NCBI GenBank assembly: GCA_003820375.1
Contig: RPQH01000015.1
Location: forward strand, 1 to 64,000
Direction: 5' to 3'
Origin: Ignavibacteriota bacterium
Lineage (GTDB): Bacteria > Bacteroidota > Ignavibacteria > Tepidaquicellales > OLB5
DNA: 64,000 nt
Numbering within the stretch: the stretch's first letter is position 1; each line of letters opens with the position of its first letter. A program made the position numbers and the translations under genes. Under the pieces are notes generated by a model. The model did no database searches and was not told the DNA's origin. It saw nothing but the letters and a program-made list of their open reading frames with translations. Positions 36,176 through 45,856 of the stretch are shown here, piece by piece.

Positions 36176-37210
36176 CTAAAATCCAACATGTAATGTAAAG
36201 AACTGATTAGTTGCATCAAATCCCGATTCATTGAGTATCCTGTAAGCATAATCAATGCCAAGAGTCATATTTCCGAATGGATATTTAAAGCCTCCGCCGA
36301 AAGATGGTCCAAACAAAGACTCATTTTGTAACTTATCCGGAAATACCGTGAAAGCGCCTCTTAAGAAGAAATTATTGTTATAATTATATTCTAAACCGAA
36401 GCGGTATTCATCGCTTGTGAATCCTGAATTCTGGAATGATGAAGATACAGCAATTGTATTATTTTTACCGAAAGTTCTGCTGTATGCTAATCCGATTTCA
36501 AGACTTGTCGGAAGATCAAATTCCTGCAAGTTAATCCTTCTTGTAACATTTTGGCCGTTTGAAACAAATGTTTGATCTAAACCCGGTCCGTCAAATTTCA
36601 TTGCCGGTCCGAGGTTTTTAATCGCGATTCCGAAACGAAGGCCGGTTTGGCCGGCTATATATTGAATTCCGAAATCGAACGCATAACCAACAGCACTTAC
36701 ATCAGCAATTTTTTCGCTGATGAGCTTTACGTTTGTGCCGAACAAAACCTTATCTGTCATTGCACGTGCAAATGAGACATTTCCAATAAGGTATGTAGGG
36801 CTAAAAGTTGCTCCTGTACCTTCAGGGCTATTGGCTGTTGTAACTTCTATAGGGTCACCAAAGCTTAAGTTTCTTAACGAAGCTCCGAGAACACCTAAAG
36901 TGCCGATTTTAATAGCGCCTGCAAAATACTGCATACTCATATCCGCAACATAGTTCATATGAGAGAACATAAGGTCTGAAGATTTACCTTCAATCAGCGC
37001 TATTCCTGCCGGATTCCAGTACATTGCATCTACGCCGGTAACACTGGCAAGATTAGAACCCTGTAATGAGGTACCAATAGATCCAAGCGGAATTAATAAT
37101 TCCGGTGCGGCCATTGTACCTAATTTTCTTCTTGGTCCGGACTGAACATCTTGGCAAGAAATACAGAGAACAAGTAGTATAAGTATATATTTCATTAATT
37201 TAAAATTCAT
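36176..37210 (-). CDS. PorV/PorQ-family outer-membrane protein
   Basis: This 344-residue barrel protein has a signal peptide (about 1-24) and the PorV/PorQ (UPF0164) N-terminal pattern GTSLQGSNLASVTGVDAMYWNPAGIALIEG. It ends in FFTLHVGF, an outer-membrane barrel end. PorV is part of the T9SS attachment complex that moves cargo to the surface; relatives also assist specific cargo. AAGGAG lies upstream of the ATG. It follows a large secreted protein and precedes GWxTD, so it may serve that particular cargo. Confidence 0.9.
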   Translation of the reverse strand: MNFKLMKYILILLVLCISCQDVQSGPRRKLGTMAAPELLIPLGSIGTSLQGSNLASVTGVDAMYWNPAGIALIEGKSSDLMFSHMNYVADMSMQYFAGAIKIGTLGVLGASLRNLSFGDPIEVTTANSPEGTGATFSPTYLIGNVSFARAMTDKVLFGTNVKLISEKIADVSAVGYAFDFGIQYIAGQTGLRFGIAIKNLGPAMKFDGPGLDQTFVSNGQNVTRRINLQEFDLPTSLEIGLAYSRTFGKNNTIAVSSSFQNSGFTSDEYRFGLEYNYNNNFFLRGAFTVFPDKLQNESLFGPSFGGGFKYPFGNMTLGIDYAYRILNESGFDATNQFFTLHVGF

Positions 37211-37241
37211 TTGGATTATCTCCTTAAAATTTTTTAATTCA

Positions 37242-37272
37242 GGACTTTCCCTGTGAGAGAAAGGGAAAGTCC
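37242..37272 (-). terminator. Hairpin after the 1154-residue secreted protein gene
   Basis: Stem GGACTTTCCC/GGGAAAGTCC (37242-37251, 37263-37272) lies 17 bases after the stop. It lacks a clean T run on the minus strand, so it may stabilise the 3' end rather than terminate. Confidence 0.5.
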
Positions 37273-37288
37273 ATATTTTAAATTTTCA

Positions 37289-40200
37289 CTAAAAATCGAT
37301 TCTTTCCTCTGGTGTAAATATTGCTACCTTCAAAATCTTCTGTCCTATACCCGGTGCATCAATCAATACAATATATATACCGGAAGCGACAGGGACATTT
37401 TCAACATTTGTCATGTTCCATTGCAATGTAGACGAATTCTCATCAGTTTTCTCCAGAGTCTTAATCAAATCACCGTTCAATGAGTAAATCTTGAACGAAC
37501 ATGCCTTAGGTAATCTTCTGAATGTTATAAATCTACCAGATGTTGTTGATTCCAGACTATTATAACCATAATAAGGATTCGGAACAACTTTAATATTGTT
37601 CAAATCATTATTTTCAGATGCTATTGTAGATACTCCAATATCAGGTTGTTTTGTATCTATTTCATAAAAAGCACCTGGTCTTGTTGCTGTATAAGGATAA
37701 ATATATAATTCATCATTGTTACTAAATGCCGGTCCTGAATTTATTAATTTAGCAGACCAAACATACATAACATCAATTGTTGAAGTTACCAACAGGTTCT
37801 TAGCTGTATAGAACGGATTTTCAGTTGCACTGTAATCTGATCCAAATATATATACTACTTCTTTTCCGCCTAATTCATCTGTTGTTGGTTCCCATTTTCC
37901 ATCAGGTGCAGGTGTTGCATCCGGGAATTCAAGGAATGCGCAATTCAATTGTCTTGGTTCAGATGTACCATCATAAGGATCTATTTCATATACCTTAAAC
38001 GGTACTTCTTTCATTTCCTTGTACCCATATACATTATTTGCAGGTGGATTTGATTCATATCTGTATGCCATCTGCCCCTGACCGCTTCCATATCCTGTAA
38101 ATACTATCTTAACATTTTTCAAAGAATCAGGTTTATATGCTGATCCAATATTTGTATATGTACCTGAAGATGGATATGATAAAGACATAGATATAGACTG
38201 CCATGGTCTTGACGCGCCGCCCTGCAGATAATGACTGCCTTCAAGATTCCTTGGACCGCCTTTATATTCCCATCCGTATTGACGGGTTTGTATTGAATCT
38301 ACTGCTTTTGTGCCGGGATCTTTTACTACACCAACATTGCCAAGTATTGGCCTGATACCAACAACTTTAAACAGAATACCATCTAATACCCTGGATGAAT
38401 CATCTACTGTAAATGAATTTGGTGTTGTTGCTAAATTAGATCTTATTGTCACGAAGTCGCCTCCGTTTACTGATTTCAAAAGATCATATGAAGCAATAGT
38501 ATTTTGAGTCAAGAATGAGTTAAAATGAATTCTGTATTTCGCATTTATTACGTTCTCTTGCGCCACTACTATTGGCATAACACCAAGATCATGCCTGTTA
38601 GTAAATAACGTATCACCATTTCCGTAATAGAATTTGGTTCCTGCAAGCGGTGCTTCAGGAACAACAGTTATTACGCTTGCTGATAATGAGTTACGTATTA
38701 TTGCCTGTCCTCTTATCGGTTTTGTATTGTAACCATATGCAAGTACTATATACTTATAAGTATTTCCAAAAGTAATATCAGTATTGCCTGCATATTCCGC
38801 GTCGAACAGCGTTTTTGTTAAAGTAATATGCCTGTTTAATCCGGTACCGCAAACCTTAGGATTTGCAAGATAATTACAATTTGGGAAACCGGGTGGGTTC
38901 GGTATCGTATATGGCGGAACAACCGGGAATGGTGCAAACTGTTCCTGACCATTAGGTCCCGGACCGGTGCTGAATGTATCAACAACATTTCCAATTGAAT
39001 CTACCAAATCAAAAATTGCTATTAATTTTATATCATCAGTAATTGTCTCAGGTTTATTGAAATCGGGGAATACTTTTATTGATTTCCTGACTTCATATAC
39101 TTCGTATCCTTCAAATATAAAGTATGCAGAATCATCTTTTGTATGGAATAATGTATCCTGGAAATTGTAATATTCAGATGTATCTGTCCAGCTTAATGTT
39201 ACTGCAGCAGTTCCTCTGGCATTGTCCTGGTCAATACTGACCGTAACTTTCGGAGGAGGAGGAGGAGGAATAACACTAAAGTTAGCATCAAATATTTTCT
39301 GAGCTACAGCATCTACGCCTTTGAGACGGGTTACTGAATTTAAATTGCTTGAACCTCTTGCTACAAACTGAGCTAATACAATGTGCTGGGTATCATTCAT
39401 GTTGACTGTGAAATCATCACCGCCTGAATTGAAGATAAATCTTCTGTCACCAAGTGGATTTACGCCAACAACTGTTCCTGTTAATACATTGGGTCCGCCG
39501 CAGTTTTGTACAGAGCCTGATGGACTTCCGCTTCCTTCATTCCATCCGGTTTGTCCTTCGGGATCACCAGGATAGCAGAATTTCGTTATTAAGCTTGCAC
39601 TGCCTCCCGGAGGTAAAACCCAGGGAGTTTCATCCTTCTTCAGTCCTTTAAGCATAAAATACGCAGGTTCCATTTCACCGTTTGGATCTTTTTCACAAGT
39701 CGGTCCGGGTGTGCTTGTATTTGTAAAATAAACGAATGAAGACAACCCGAGTTCTTTCCACTGGTACTTTACTATTCTGTTGTTTGAACCCGGAGGATCA
39801 AAGAACACAACAGAATCGTTTGGATCACCGGTAAATTTGATAGGACTGGTAAAATAGTCCATTCCAAATGCCGGTGGGTTTGCACCATAGGAATGAGAAC
39901 CTTCGTCATTATTATCACCATTATAGACGAATCCCATATTTAAGTTAGTATCGCAGCCAATATAGTCATCATCTGCACCACCAAGGTCAGGGTCAACAGT
40001 TACACCCATGTAAGTTTTTTCCCATGGCCTTGTATTTTTATTTATTACAACCCAGTTGACGAATTGTAAGTCTTCCAAACCCGGAGAAGTATATGCCCAT
40101 GCAGTTAAATGCAGTTCAACAAATAATGGAGACGTACCGCCTCCAAAACCTTCACCAACTTTATGTTCTTCTGGAAAACCATCTGTTAAGCATCCAAAAA

Positions 40201-40753
40201 TAGTATAAGCAGCATCTTTTATACCCGGTTTATCAACTGAAGGGTCGTATATACCATCAAGATTGATATCAGTCCACGGAGCACCAAATGGTATCATATC
40301 TGCCCATCCGGCAACGTCCGGGTTATTGTTGATATTATCTGTTGATGCAACTTTATATATTCTGAATTTTGAATTTGTAACAGCTATCGGTACACCGGAA
40401 GTGTTTTCAACATATCCGGGTGCATATTCACCTTTATATGAGCACATTGCTTCTCTTAACTGCCCGTCCACAAATGCTCCTATAGATAAACCTGCCGTAA
40501 AACAAGCAAACTGGCCTGTATTTTTTGGCCATTCAAAACCGGGAGTATTACTGACTCTTAGATCCTGATTGAATATCCCGGTATTATAAAAATATGCCCT
40601 AACGTTGTTTGGCTCCAGAGAGACTTGTTGGATAACAACATTAGTTGACACCGGTGTGGGGACTATATCTCCTCCATACCTCGGTCCTGAGTAGACAAGA
40701 GAACTAAGACCTAAGATCAGGGATAATATAAGATATTTATTTATAATTCTCAT
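37289..40753 (-). CDS. Large secreted protein with divergent C-terminal sorting domain
   Basis: This 1154-residue protein has a signal peptide (about 1-22, ending VYSG). A long N-terminal region with Asp/Gly-rich calcium-like loops (DINLDGIYDPSVDKPG near 165-180) comes next, then a proline hexamer (VIPPPPPPKV near 500) leading into Fn3-like beta domains. The C-terminus IKVVPNPYYGYNS ... LKVAIFTP resembles a FlgD-like/T9SS sorting fold without the usual NYPNPFNP. It sits between the TonB receptor and PorV-like genes and is probably their partner cargo. Function is not recognised. Confidence 0.8.
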   Translation of the reverse strand: MRIINKYLILSLILGLSSLVYSGPRYGGDIVPTPVSTNVVIQQVSLEPNNVRAYFYNTGIFNQDLRVSNTPGFEWPKNTGQFACFTAGLSIGAFVDGQLREAMCSYKGEYAPGYVENTSGVPIAVTNSKFRIYKVASTDNINNNPDVAGWADMIPFGAPWTDINLDGIYDPSVDKPGIKDAAYTIFGCLTDGFPEEHKVGEGFGGGTSPLFVELHLTAWAYTSPGLEDLQFVNWVVINKNTRPWEKTYMGVTVDPDLGGADDDYIGCDTNLNMGFVYNGDNNDEGSHSYGANPPAFGMDYFTSPIKFTGDPNDSVVFFDPPGSNNRIVKYQWKELGLSSFVYFTNTSTPGPTCEKDPNGEMEPAYFMLKGLKKDETPWVLPPGGSASLITKFCYPGDPEGQTGWNEGSGSPSGSVQNCGGPNVLTGTVVGVNPLGDRRFIFNSGGDDFTVNMNDTQHIVLAQFVARGSSNLNSVTRLKGVDAVAQKIFDANFSVIPPPPPPKVTVSIDQDNARGTAAVTLSWTDTSEYYNFQDTLFHTKDDSAYFIFEGYEVYEVRKSIKVFPDFNKPETITDDIKLIAIFDLVDSIGNVVDTFSTGPGPNGQEQFAPFPVVPPYTIPNPPGFPNCNYLANPKVCGTGLNRHITLTKTLFDAEYAGNTDITFGNTYKYIVLAYGYNTKPIRGQAIIRNSLSASVITVVPEAPLAGTKFYYGNGDTLFTNRHDLGVMPIVVAQENVINAKYRIHFNSFLTQNTIASYDLLKSVNGGDFVTIRSNLATTPNSFTVDDSSRVLDGILFKVVGIRPILGNVGVVKDPGTKAVDSIQTRQYGWEYKGGPRNLEGSHYLQGGASRPWQSISMSLSYPSSGTYTNIGSAYKPDSLKNVKIVFTGYGSGQGQMAYRYESNPPANNVYGYKEMKEVPFKVYEIDPYDGTSEPRQLNCAFLEFPDATPAPDGKWEPTTDELGGKEVVYIFGSDYSATENPFYTAKNLLVTSTIDVMYVWSAKLINSGPAFSNNDELYIYPYTATRPGAFYEIDTKQPDIGVSTIASENNDLNNIKVVPNPYYGYNSLESTTSGRFITFRRLPKACSFKIYSLNGDLIKTLEKTDENSSTLQWNMTNVENVPVASGIYIVLIDAPGIGQKILKVAIFTPEERIDF
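39252..39269. repeat. GGA trinucleotide repeat (x6) encoding a proline run
   Basis: Six GGA units on the plus strand read as Pro codons in the gene on the minus strand. The tract is a possible slippage site, but changes in whole triplets would keep the frame. Confidence 0.85.
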
Positions 40754-40782
40754 TTGAAAAATTTCTTAAGTTTAATAATTCA

Positions 40783-43704
40783 TTAAAAGTTAACCTTAAT
40801 ACCAAAACGAATTTGTCTTGGAGCACCCCAGTTAAAAGGATTCTGAATCCTTAATCTGTAGTTCTCTACATATCCTGGAATTGTAGCACCAATGCTTCCT
40901 TGTGGTGTATTTAAGTAACCATCATCATCCGGTCTTCCGGTAGATTCCCAAACACGGTTAACTAATTCAGAATTTAGTAAGTTAGTTACATAGATATAAA
41001 AATTCCAATTAGTCTTCCATACGTTTACGGTTTTATCAAGCTTTAAGTCTAAGCTGTAATTCCAGTTTCTGTATACTGCATTTTTCGGTGAAAGTGCCTG
41101 CCCTGACGAGGGGTTGAATGGCAATGTCGGTAATTTTCTTGCAGTATATGGCCTGCCGCTGTTGAAACTGAATAATAAGTTTAAACCTAAATTCTTGAGT
41201 ATCTGTCCCATAACACCTTTTGGTACATCTTCATCTCCGCCAAACCTATAATCCAGATTGATACTGCCGGTATGTCTCTGGTCATAATCAAGCGGGAATG
41301 TGAAATTCGGATATTCTGTACCTTGGTTTACCAGGTTTAACTTTTGTCCAGGTTCTGAACCTGTACCTGATGCGTATAATAAAGTATAAGAAACATCAGC
41401 AGCCAGCCTGTTGAATCTCCTTAAACTCAGATACATGTCAAGACCTCTTGCTACACTAAAATCAGAATTCATATAGATTGTGTATCCTATCGGTACTGTT
41501 TCTGATGCTATAACTTTATTAATGCCGATTTGATCTTGTGTCTCTTTATAATAAGCAGTTATTCCAAAATTCAATAACCCATCCAGAGCGTTTTGTTTAA
41601 AACCAATTTCATAAGAAGTGAGCTTCTCCGGTTTCAATGAAGAGTTTTCAGCAACATCCTGCAATGAAGTTTTAAAGAACTGTGAGAAAGCTACTCTATT
41701 TAGATATAAGTAATCAAGCGGAGGCATTTGGATGAATTTACCAAACTGAGCAACAAATACTGTATTCTCAGTTATCGGGAAAGAGAATCCTAAACGCGGA
41801 CTTACTACTATTGTTGGCTTACTTTTCTCATAATCATCATCTGTCAGAAGTTTTTGATCGGCTCCTGTCAGATTATGGATATCTTTTAATACTTCCGAAT
41901 TAACGTCAAGATAATCTATCCTGATACCACCGTTAAATGAGAAGTCTTTAAAATCAACTTTATCTCTGAGATAAAATGCACCAACTATAGGATGCTTTGC
42001 TTCAATATCTTCACCAGTAACTATATCATTTCCGAACTGGTCCTGAATGCTGTAACCATAGCCTTTTAATCTTGCACCTGAACCTGAATACCATAAATCT
42101 CTTTGTGATTCTACAAATTTATTCCATAAAGTCTGGTCAGGCAATGCTTTTATTGAATCAATATATTCACGTCTAATATCATTACTTTGTGCTATAGACG
42201 GTGTATAGAATACCATTTTCTTTAAATCATGATATCTCATTTCACCACCGAATTTCAACTCATGGTTACCCATCTTTTTGGTTAAAAGTGCAAGTGTAGC
42301 ATCTAACTTTCCGCCTATGTAACTTACATCTGTTCTCTGGAAGAAGTTATATGGAGTACCGGATACCCTGAATACACCTGTCGGTTCAGGCGGTAATTCG
42401 CCTCCCATAGTCCTGAGACCGGGAATGTAAGATGTATCGCCAATTTTAAAATAATCATCTTTAAATACAGGGTCACCAAATTCTCCTTTGGTTCTGTAAT
42501 AGTTACCCTGTAATTCATAGAAGAATTTACTTGAAATATTATGAATTACTCTTCCATAAATCTGCATATCCTTATTTGTGTTATATCTGAACCTGTCTGA
42601 ATTATATTTAAGGAAAGATGCAATAAATGAAGGGGTATAATTATCTGTATAGTTAATACCGGCTTTAAATTGAACCGGAATTTTCTTGTTTAATTCAGTA
42701 AAATTAAAGCTGATTCTTCCATTATATGTCCATAAATGTGAGCTGAAATTCGGGATAACACCGTCTGTAAACAGTTTATCAGCAATCCAGCTTGGCTGGC
42801 TGTTAAGAAGCCATTGTCTTTCTGCTCCACCATAAAAATTAATAAATTTTGCTAATTTCTTGGTTGGAATTAATGGACCGCCAAAGGATACATTATAAAG
42901 ATTATAACCCTGGGTATTGGTGCTCAAAAATCCATCACCCATACCTTTCATGAAGAAATCAGAAATAACTTCAGCAGAACCGGAATATACTTCGGATCCG
43001 CTTTTTGTTGTTACGTTAATAACACCGCTTAAGGCATTGCCGTATTCGGCTCCGAATCCACCTGTTAAAACCTGGATTTCCTTAAGCTGGCTGTTTGAAA
43101 CATATGCAGAGGACGAACCATCCTGTGGGTTGGTTGTAGATACACCATCAACAAGGATCAAGTTTTCACTTGTTCTGCCGCCTCTAATATTTATTGCTGT
43201 CCCCTTTTCATCCTGAACAACACCGGCTGTTTTTGCAACTATGTTCTGAATACCTCTGATAGGTGTTCTTCCCAATTGCTGCTCATCTATTTGTCTGCCG
43301 CTTTGTTCTACCTCAATACCTCTTCTTTTTCCCACTACCTCTATAGTTGTATCAAGTGTATATCCGGTGGGTGGTAAATTAAAATTAGCAGCGCCTTTTT
43401 GATCCACCGAGACTTTTACACCCGTTACTGTTTGTTTAGTATATCCCGTGAATGAAGCAGTAACATCATATGTTCCAACTTCAACGTTCAATATAACGTA
43501 AGCACCGTTGTCATCTGTTTCGGCACCTTTTTGAACTCCCTCAATTTTCACAATAGCACCTACGACTGGTGTGTTATCCTTTGCATCTAGTACAATGCCA
43601 CCAATACTACCGGTTGTTTGTGAAATAATCAAGGCGGGAGAGAGAATAAACGTTATTAATACTACAATAAGGGCAGTAACCTTAAAGTTTGTGATGACCC
43701 TCAT
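40783..43704 (-). CDS. SusC-like TonB-dependent receptor
   Basis: This 973-residue outer-membrane receptor has a signal peptide (about 1-29), an N-terminal carboxypeptidase-regulatory-like domain (about 32-118, GSIGGIVLDAKDNTPVVGAI), a plug domain and a 22-strand barrel ending in GIKVNF. The plug has IRGIQNIVAKTAGVVQDEKG, NIRGGRTSENLILVDGVS and GGFGAEYGNALSGVINVTTK. It imports a large substrate using the TonB-ExbBD system, whose genes are elsewhere. No SusD partner is adjacent, which suggests a receptor outside classic glycan loci. GGAGG precedes the ATG. Confidence 0.93.
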   Translation of the reverse strand: MRVITNFKVTALIVVLITFILSPALIISQTTGSIGGIVLDAKDNTPVVGAIVKIEGVQKGAETDDNGAYVILNVEVGTYDVTASFTGYTKQTVTGVKVSVDQKGAANFNLPPTGYTLDTTIEVVGKRRGIEVEQSGRQIDEQQLGRTPIRGIQNIVAKTAGVVQDEKGTAINIRGGRTSENLILVDGVSTTNPQDGSSSAYVSNSQLKEIQVLTGGFGAEYGNALSGVINVTTKSGSEVYSGSAEVISDFFMKGMGDGFLSTNTQGYNLYNVSFGGPLIPTKKLAKFINFYGGAERQWLLNSQPSWIADKLFTDGVIPNFSSHLWTYNGRISFNFTELNKKIPVQFKAGINYTDNYTPSFIASFLKYNSDRFRYNTNKDMQIYGRVIHNISSKFFYELQGNYYRTKGEFGDPVFKDDYFKIGDTSYIPGLRTMGGELPPEPTGVFRVSGTPYNFFQRTDVSYIGGKLDATLALLTKKMGNHELKFGGEMRYHDLKKMVFYTPSIAQSNDIRREYIDSIKALPDQTLWNKFVESQRDLWYSGSGARLKGYGYSIQDQFGNDIVTGEDIEAKHPIVGAFYLRDKVDFKDFSFNGGIRIDYLDVNSEVLKDIHNLTGADQKLLTDDDYEKSKPTIVVSPRLGFSFPITENTVFVAQFGKFIQMPPLDYLYLNRVAFSQFFKTSLQDVAENSSLKPEKLTSYEIGFKQNALDGLLNFGITAYYKETQDQIGINKVIASETVPIGYTIYMNSDFSVARGLDMYLSLRRFNRLAADVSYTLLYASGTGSEPGQKLNLVNQGTEYPNFTFPLDYDQRHTGSINLDYRFGGDEDVPKGVMGQILKNLGLNLLFSFNSGRPYTARKLPTLPFNPSSGQALSPKNAVYRNWNYSLDLKLDKTVNVWKTNWNFYIYVTNLLNSELVNRVWESTGRPDDDGYLNTPQGSIGATIPGYVENYRLRIQNPFNWGAPRQIRFGIKVNF

Positions 43705-43737
43705 TTTACCTCCAAATTATTATTATTTTTTTAAAGT

Positions 43738-43770
43738 CCATTCCTCCTGAGAGGGGCTCAGGAGGAATGG
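43738..43770 (-). terminator. Hairpin after the T9SS propeller gene at 43792
   Basis: A perfect 14-bp stem CCATTCCTCCTGAG/CTCAGGAGGAATGG (43738-43751, 43757-43770) with a five-base loop lies 22 bases after the stop. The minus strand shows A-rich rather than T-rich DNA after it, so it resembles the hairpin at 37242. Confidence 0.55.
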
Positions 43771-43791
43771 GTTACAGTACGTTAAGTTTGT

Positions 43792-45624
43792 TTATTTTAC
43801 TAAAACCATTTTCTTTGTATCTGTGAAATCATTTACTTTAATTGTGTAGAAATATATTCCACTTGCAAGGTCTGCAGCACTAAATGTTGCAACCTGTTGT
43901 CCGGCTGATTGAATACCGTTTACAAGTGTCATTATTTCTCTACCATTTACATCATATACCTTGAGAGTTACAAAAGTTCTTTCAGGAATATTGTATGTAA
44001 TGCTTGTTGTTGGGTTAAATGGATTTGGATAATTTTGATTTAATCTGTAATCCTTTACAACTTCCTGGTTATTGTTAACACCAATTATTGCTGCCTCAGT
44101 AATTTTTCTGAAAACCAATGAAGATCTTGATACAAAAGTATTGTTACCTACAGCATGTGAACCTGCATCTTTGTCTTTCTGATATGTCATGTAAAGTGTA
44201 TAGTTTCCACCACTGCTAGGTGTGACTCTGTTTATGCTGGCATATTTTTGGTCCCATCCAAATGTAGTTACCCTGACCGGAGCACTGAACACCATAGTTG
44301 ATGTTGGTGCATAGCTGTAATAAACATTTGCCCTGTTAAATCCGCCTTGCGACGTATCATTCTGGAATGAAACTGAATAGGATACAAAAATGTAGTTTCC
44401 ATCATCCGATAATGACAAACATGGATGGTCAAAGCTTGCAATAAAGTTCTGAGCTACCATTGAAGTAGCCATTGAGTCTATATTATAGGGAGCAGGTGTT
44501 CCCGGTCCGCCGCCAACTAAAATCGGTTCGCCGTTGTTGAATCCCTGTTTTATAATATATAATTTACTGTTCGCAAATAAACGTGATGGTCCGTTTGAAT
44601 TGAATGCAGCATAATAATTTCCGTCTGCATCCAAAATAACATCACAAGCTCCGTTTTGATTTGCTGCCACTGAGTCACCATTTACAACATGTGGGTTAAA
44701 AATTACTGCCGGGTCTGTAAAAGTAACACCATTATCAGCTGAATGCGATTCAAATATTCTTGTTAATCCCCAGTTTCCGCCTGTTTCCCTGTATGGGTTT
44801 AACAACATTATCGCTTTTCCATTTGTACCGCCATAACTGCTCATAGATGAGTTATTTTGATCAGCCTCAGGAATATAGTTACTAAAAGTTCTGCGTGGTC
44901 CGAATGTATTTGAAGTTGTGTTAAATATTGAATAGCATGTTGTATCTGTTGCTGCTGTTCCTCTATATGCTGTACCCATTGTTAAAATATTACCATTAGT
45001 AAGTGTAGCTACTAAAGGCCATATAAAATTAGATGGTACCTGAACACCGGTGAATGAACCTATTCCCATTGCTAAATCATAATTCACCCAACCTGAAAGG
45101 TTGGCGGAAGCATCATTGTAATGGTTCCCAATTACTGCACTTCCATCGGTCTTTGCTGTTAATGAACAAAAGCCGCTTCTGAAGTTTGTCGGGACTTCTC
45201 CTAAATCCGTCCATGTTGCACCGTCATCGGTACTATAGGCATATTTTGTTCTTCTGGATGAGGATACATTCAATGAATCTAATGAACACATATAAATTGC
45301 ATGCATGGATGTTGCACTAACTCTATATATATAATGTCCGTTAGTTCCATTCATCTGGTAGTCATAAAATCCTGTTAAGCCGGTTACCGGAATTTCCGGA
45401 CCTATATCAGCATAACCTACCGTTTTTGGTCCTTCGAATTCCATTGGAGTATAGTCAAACTTCTTTAAATGATTGGGGATGTTTGCCGCAGTCCCGTCAT
45501 CAACTTTGACTGAAAATACGTCTTTAGTATTATTCGTTTTGAGGTTTCCACCGTCATTGGAAATCATCGTAAAAGAATAAATAAAGAATACCATAAAAAA
45601 CAAAAATAATATTCTTTTTGTCAT
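43792..45624 (-). CDS. T9SS cargo protein with Asp-box (sialidase-like) propeller
   Basis: This 610-residue protein (from ATG 45624) has a signal peptide (about 1-20), Asp-box blades (YSTDDGATWTDLG, HSADNGVTFTD) and a C-terminal type A sorting domain (NYPNPFNPTTSITYNI to KKMVLVK). The fold suggests a six-bladed sialidase-type propeller, but I cannot identify catalytic Arg residues. An upstream TTG at 45642 was rejected because AAAGGAG lies just before the ATG. It is one of three related proteins (with 48842 and 51114) on either side of a subtilase. Confidence 0.88.
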   Translation of the reverse strand: MTKRILFLFFMVFFIYSFTMISNDGGNLKTNNTKDVFSVKVDDGTAANIPNHLKKFDYTPMEFEGPKTVGYADIGPEIPVTGLTGFYDYQMNGTNGHYIYRVSATSMHAIYMCSLDSLNVSSSRRTKYAYSTDDGATWTDLGEVPTNFRSGFCSLTAKTDGSAVIGNHYNDASANLSGWVNYDLAMGIGSFTGVQVPSNFIWPLVATLTNGNILTMGTAYRGTAATDTTCYSIFNTTSNTFGPRRTFSNYIPEADQNNSSMSSYGGTNGKAIMLLNPYRETGGNWGLTRIFESHSADNGVTFTDPAVIFNPHVVNGDSVAANQNGACDVILDADGNYYAAFNSNGPSRLFANSKLYIIKQGFNNGEPILVGGGPGTPAPYNIDSMATSMVAQNFIASFDHPCLSLSDDGNYIFVSYSVSFQNDTSQGGFNRANVYYSYAPTSTMVFSAPVRVTTFGWDQKYASINRVTPSSGGNYTLYMTYQKDKDAGSHAVGNNTFVSRSSLVFRKITEAAIIGVNNNQEVVKDYRLNQNYPNPFNPTTSITYNIPERTFVTLKVYDVNGREIMTLVNGIQSAGQQVATFSAADLASGIYFYTIKVNDFTDTKKMVLVK

Positions 45625-45630
45625 TTTTTT

Positions 45631-45639
45631 TCTCCTTTT
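45631..45639 (-). promoter_or_regulatory. Shine-Dalgarno deciding the start at 45624
   Basis: The minus strand reads GAAAAGGAGA followed by seven A bases and ATG. The site falls inside the alternative TTG extension, so translation should begin at 45624. Confidence 0.75.
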
Positions 45640-45764
45640 CAATTTATGAATTAGTTTTTTGGATTATTGTATAGTTTTTACTTTAGCCTAAAAATTTAAT
45701 TTTTATTCATTTAATGTTATTTTTCAACAACAATATAATTGAATTAAAAAAACTTGTCAAGTAT

Positions 45765-45800
45765 AATTTTCCTAAAATAACACTATTTTTAGGGAAAATT
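45765..45800 (-). terminator. AT-rich hairpin after the subtilase gene
   Basis: AATTTTCCTAAAATA (45765-45779) pairs imperfectly with TATTTTTAGGGAAAATT (45784-45800). It lies 57 bases after the subtilase stop. A CTTGACAAG then T7 stretch follows on the minus strand. It is probably a weak terminator. Confidence 0.4.
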
Positions 45801-45856
45801 TAAGCAATTTGTAAGAACTTTATTTCAAAATTCTATGACTTTATACTTAACGTTAT

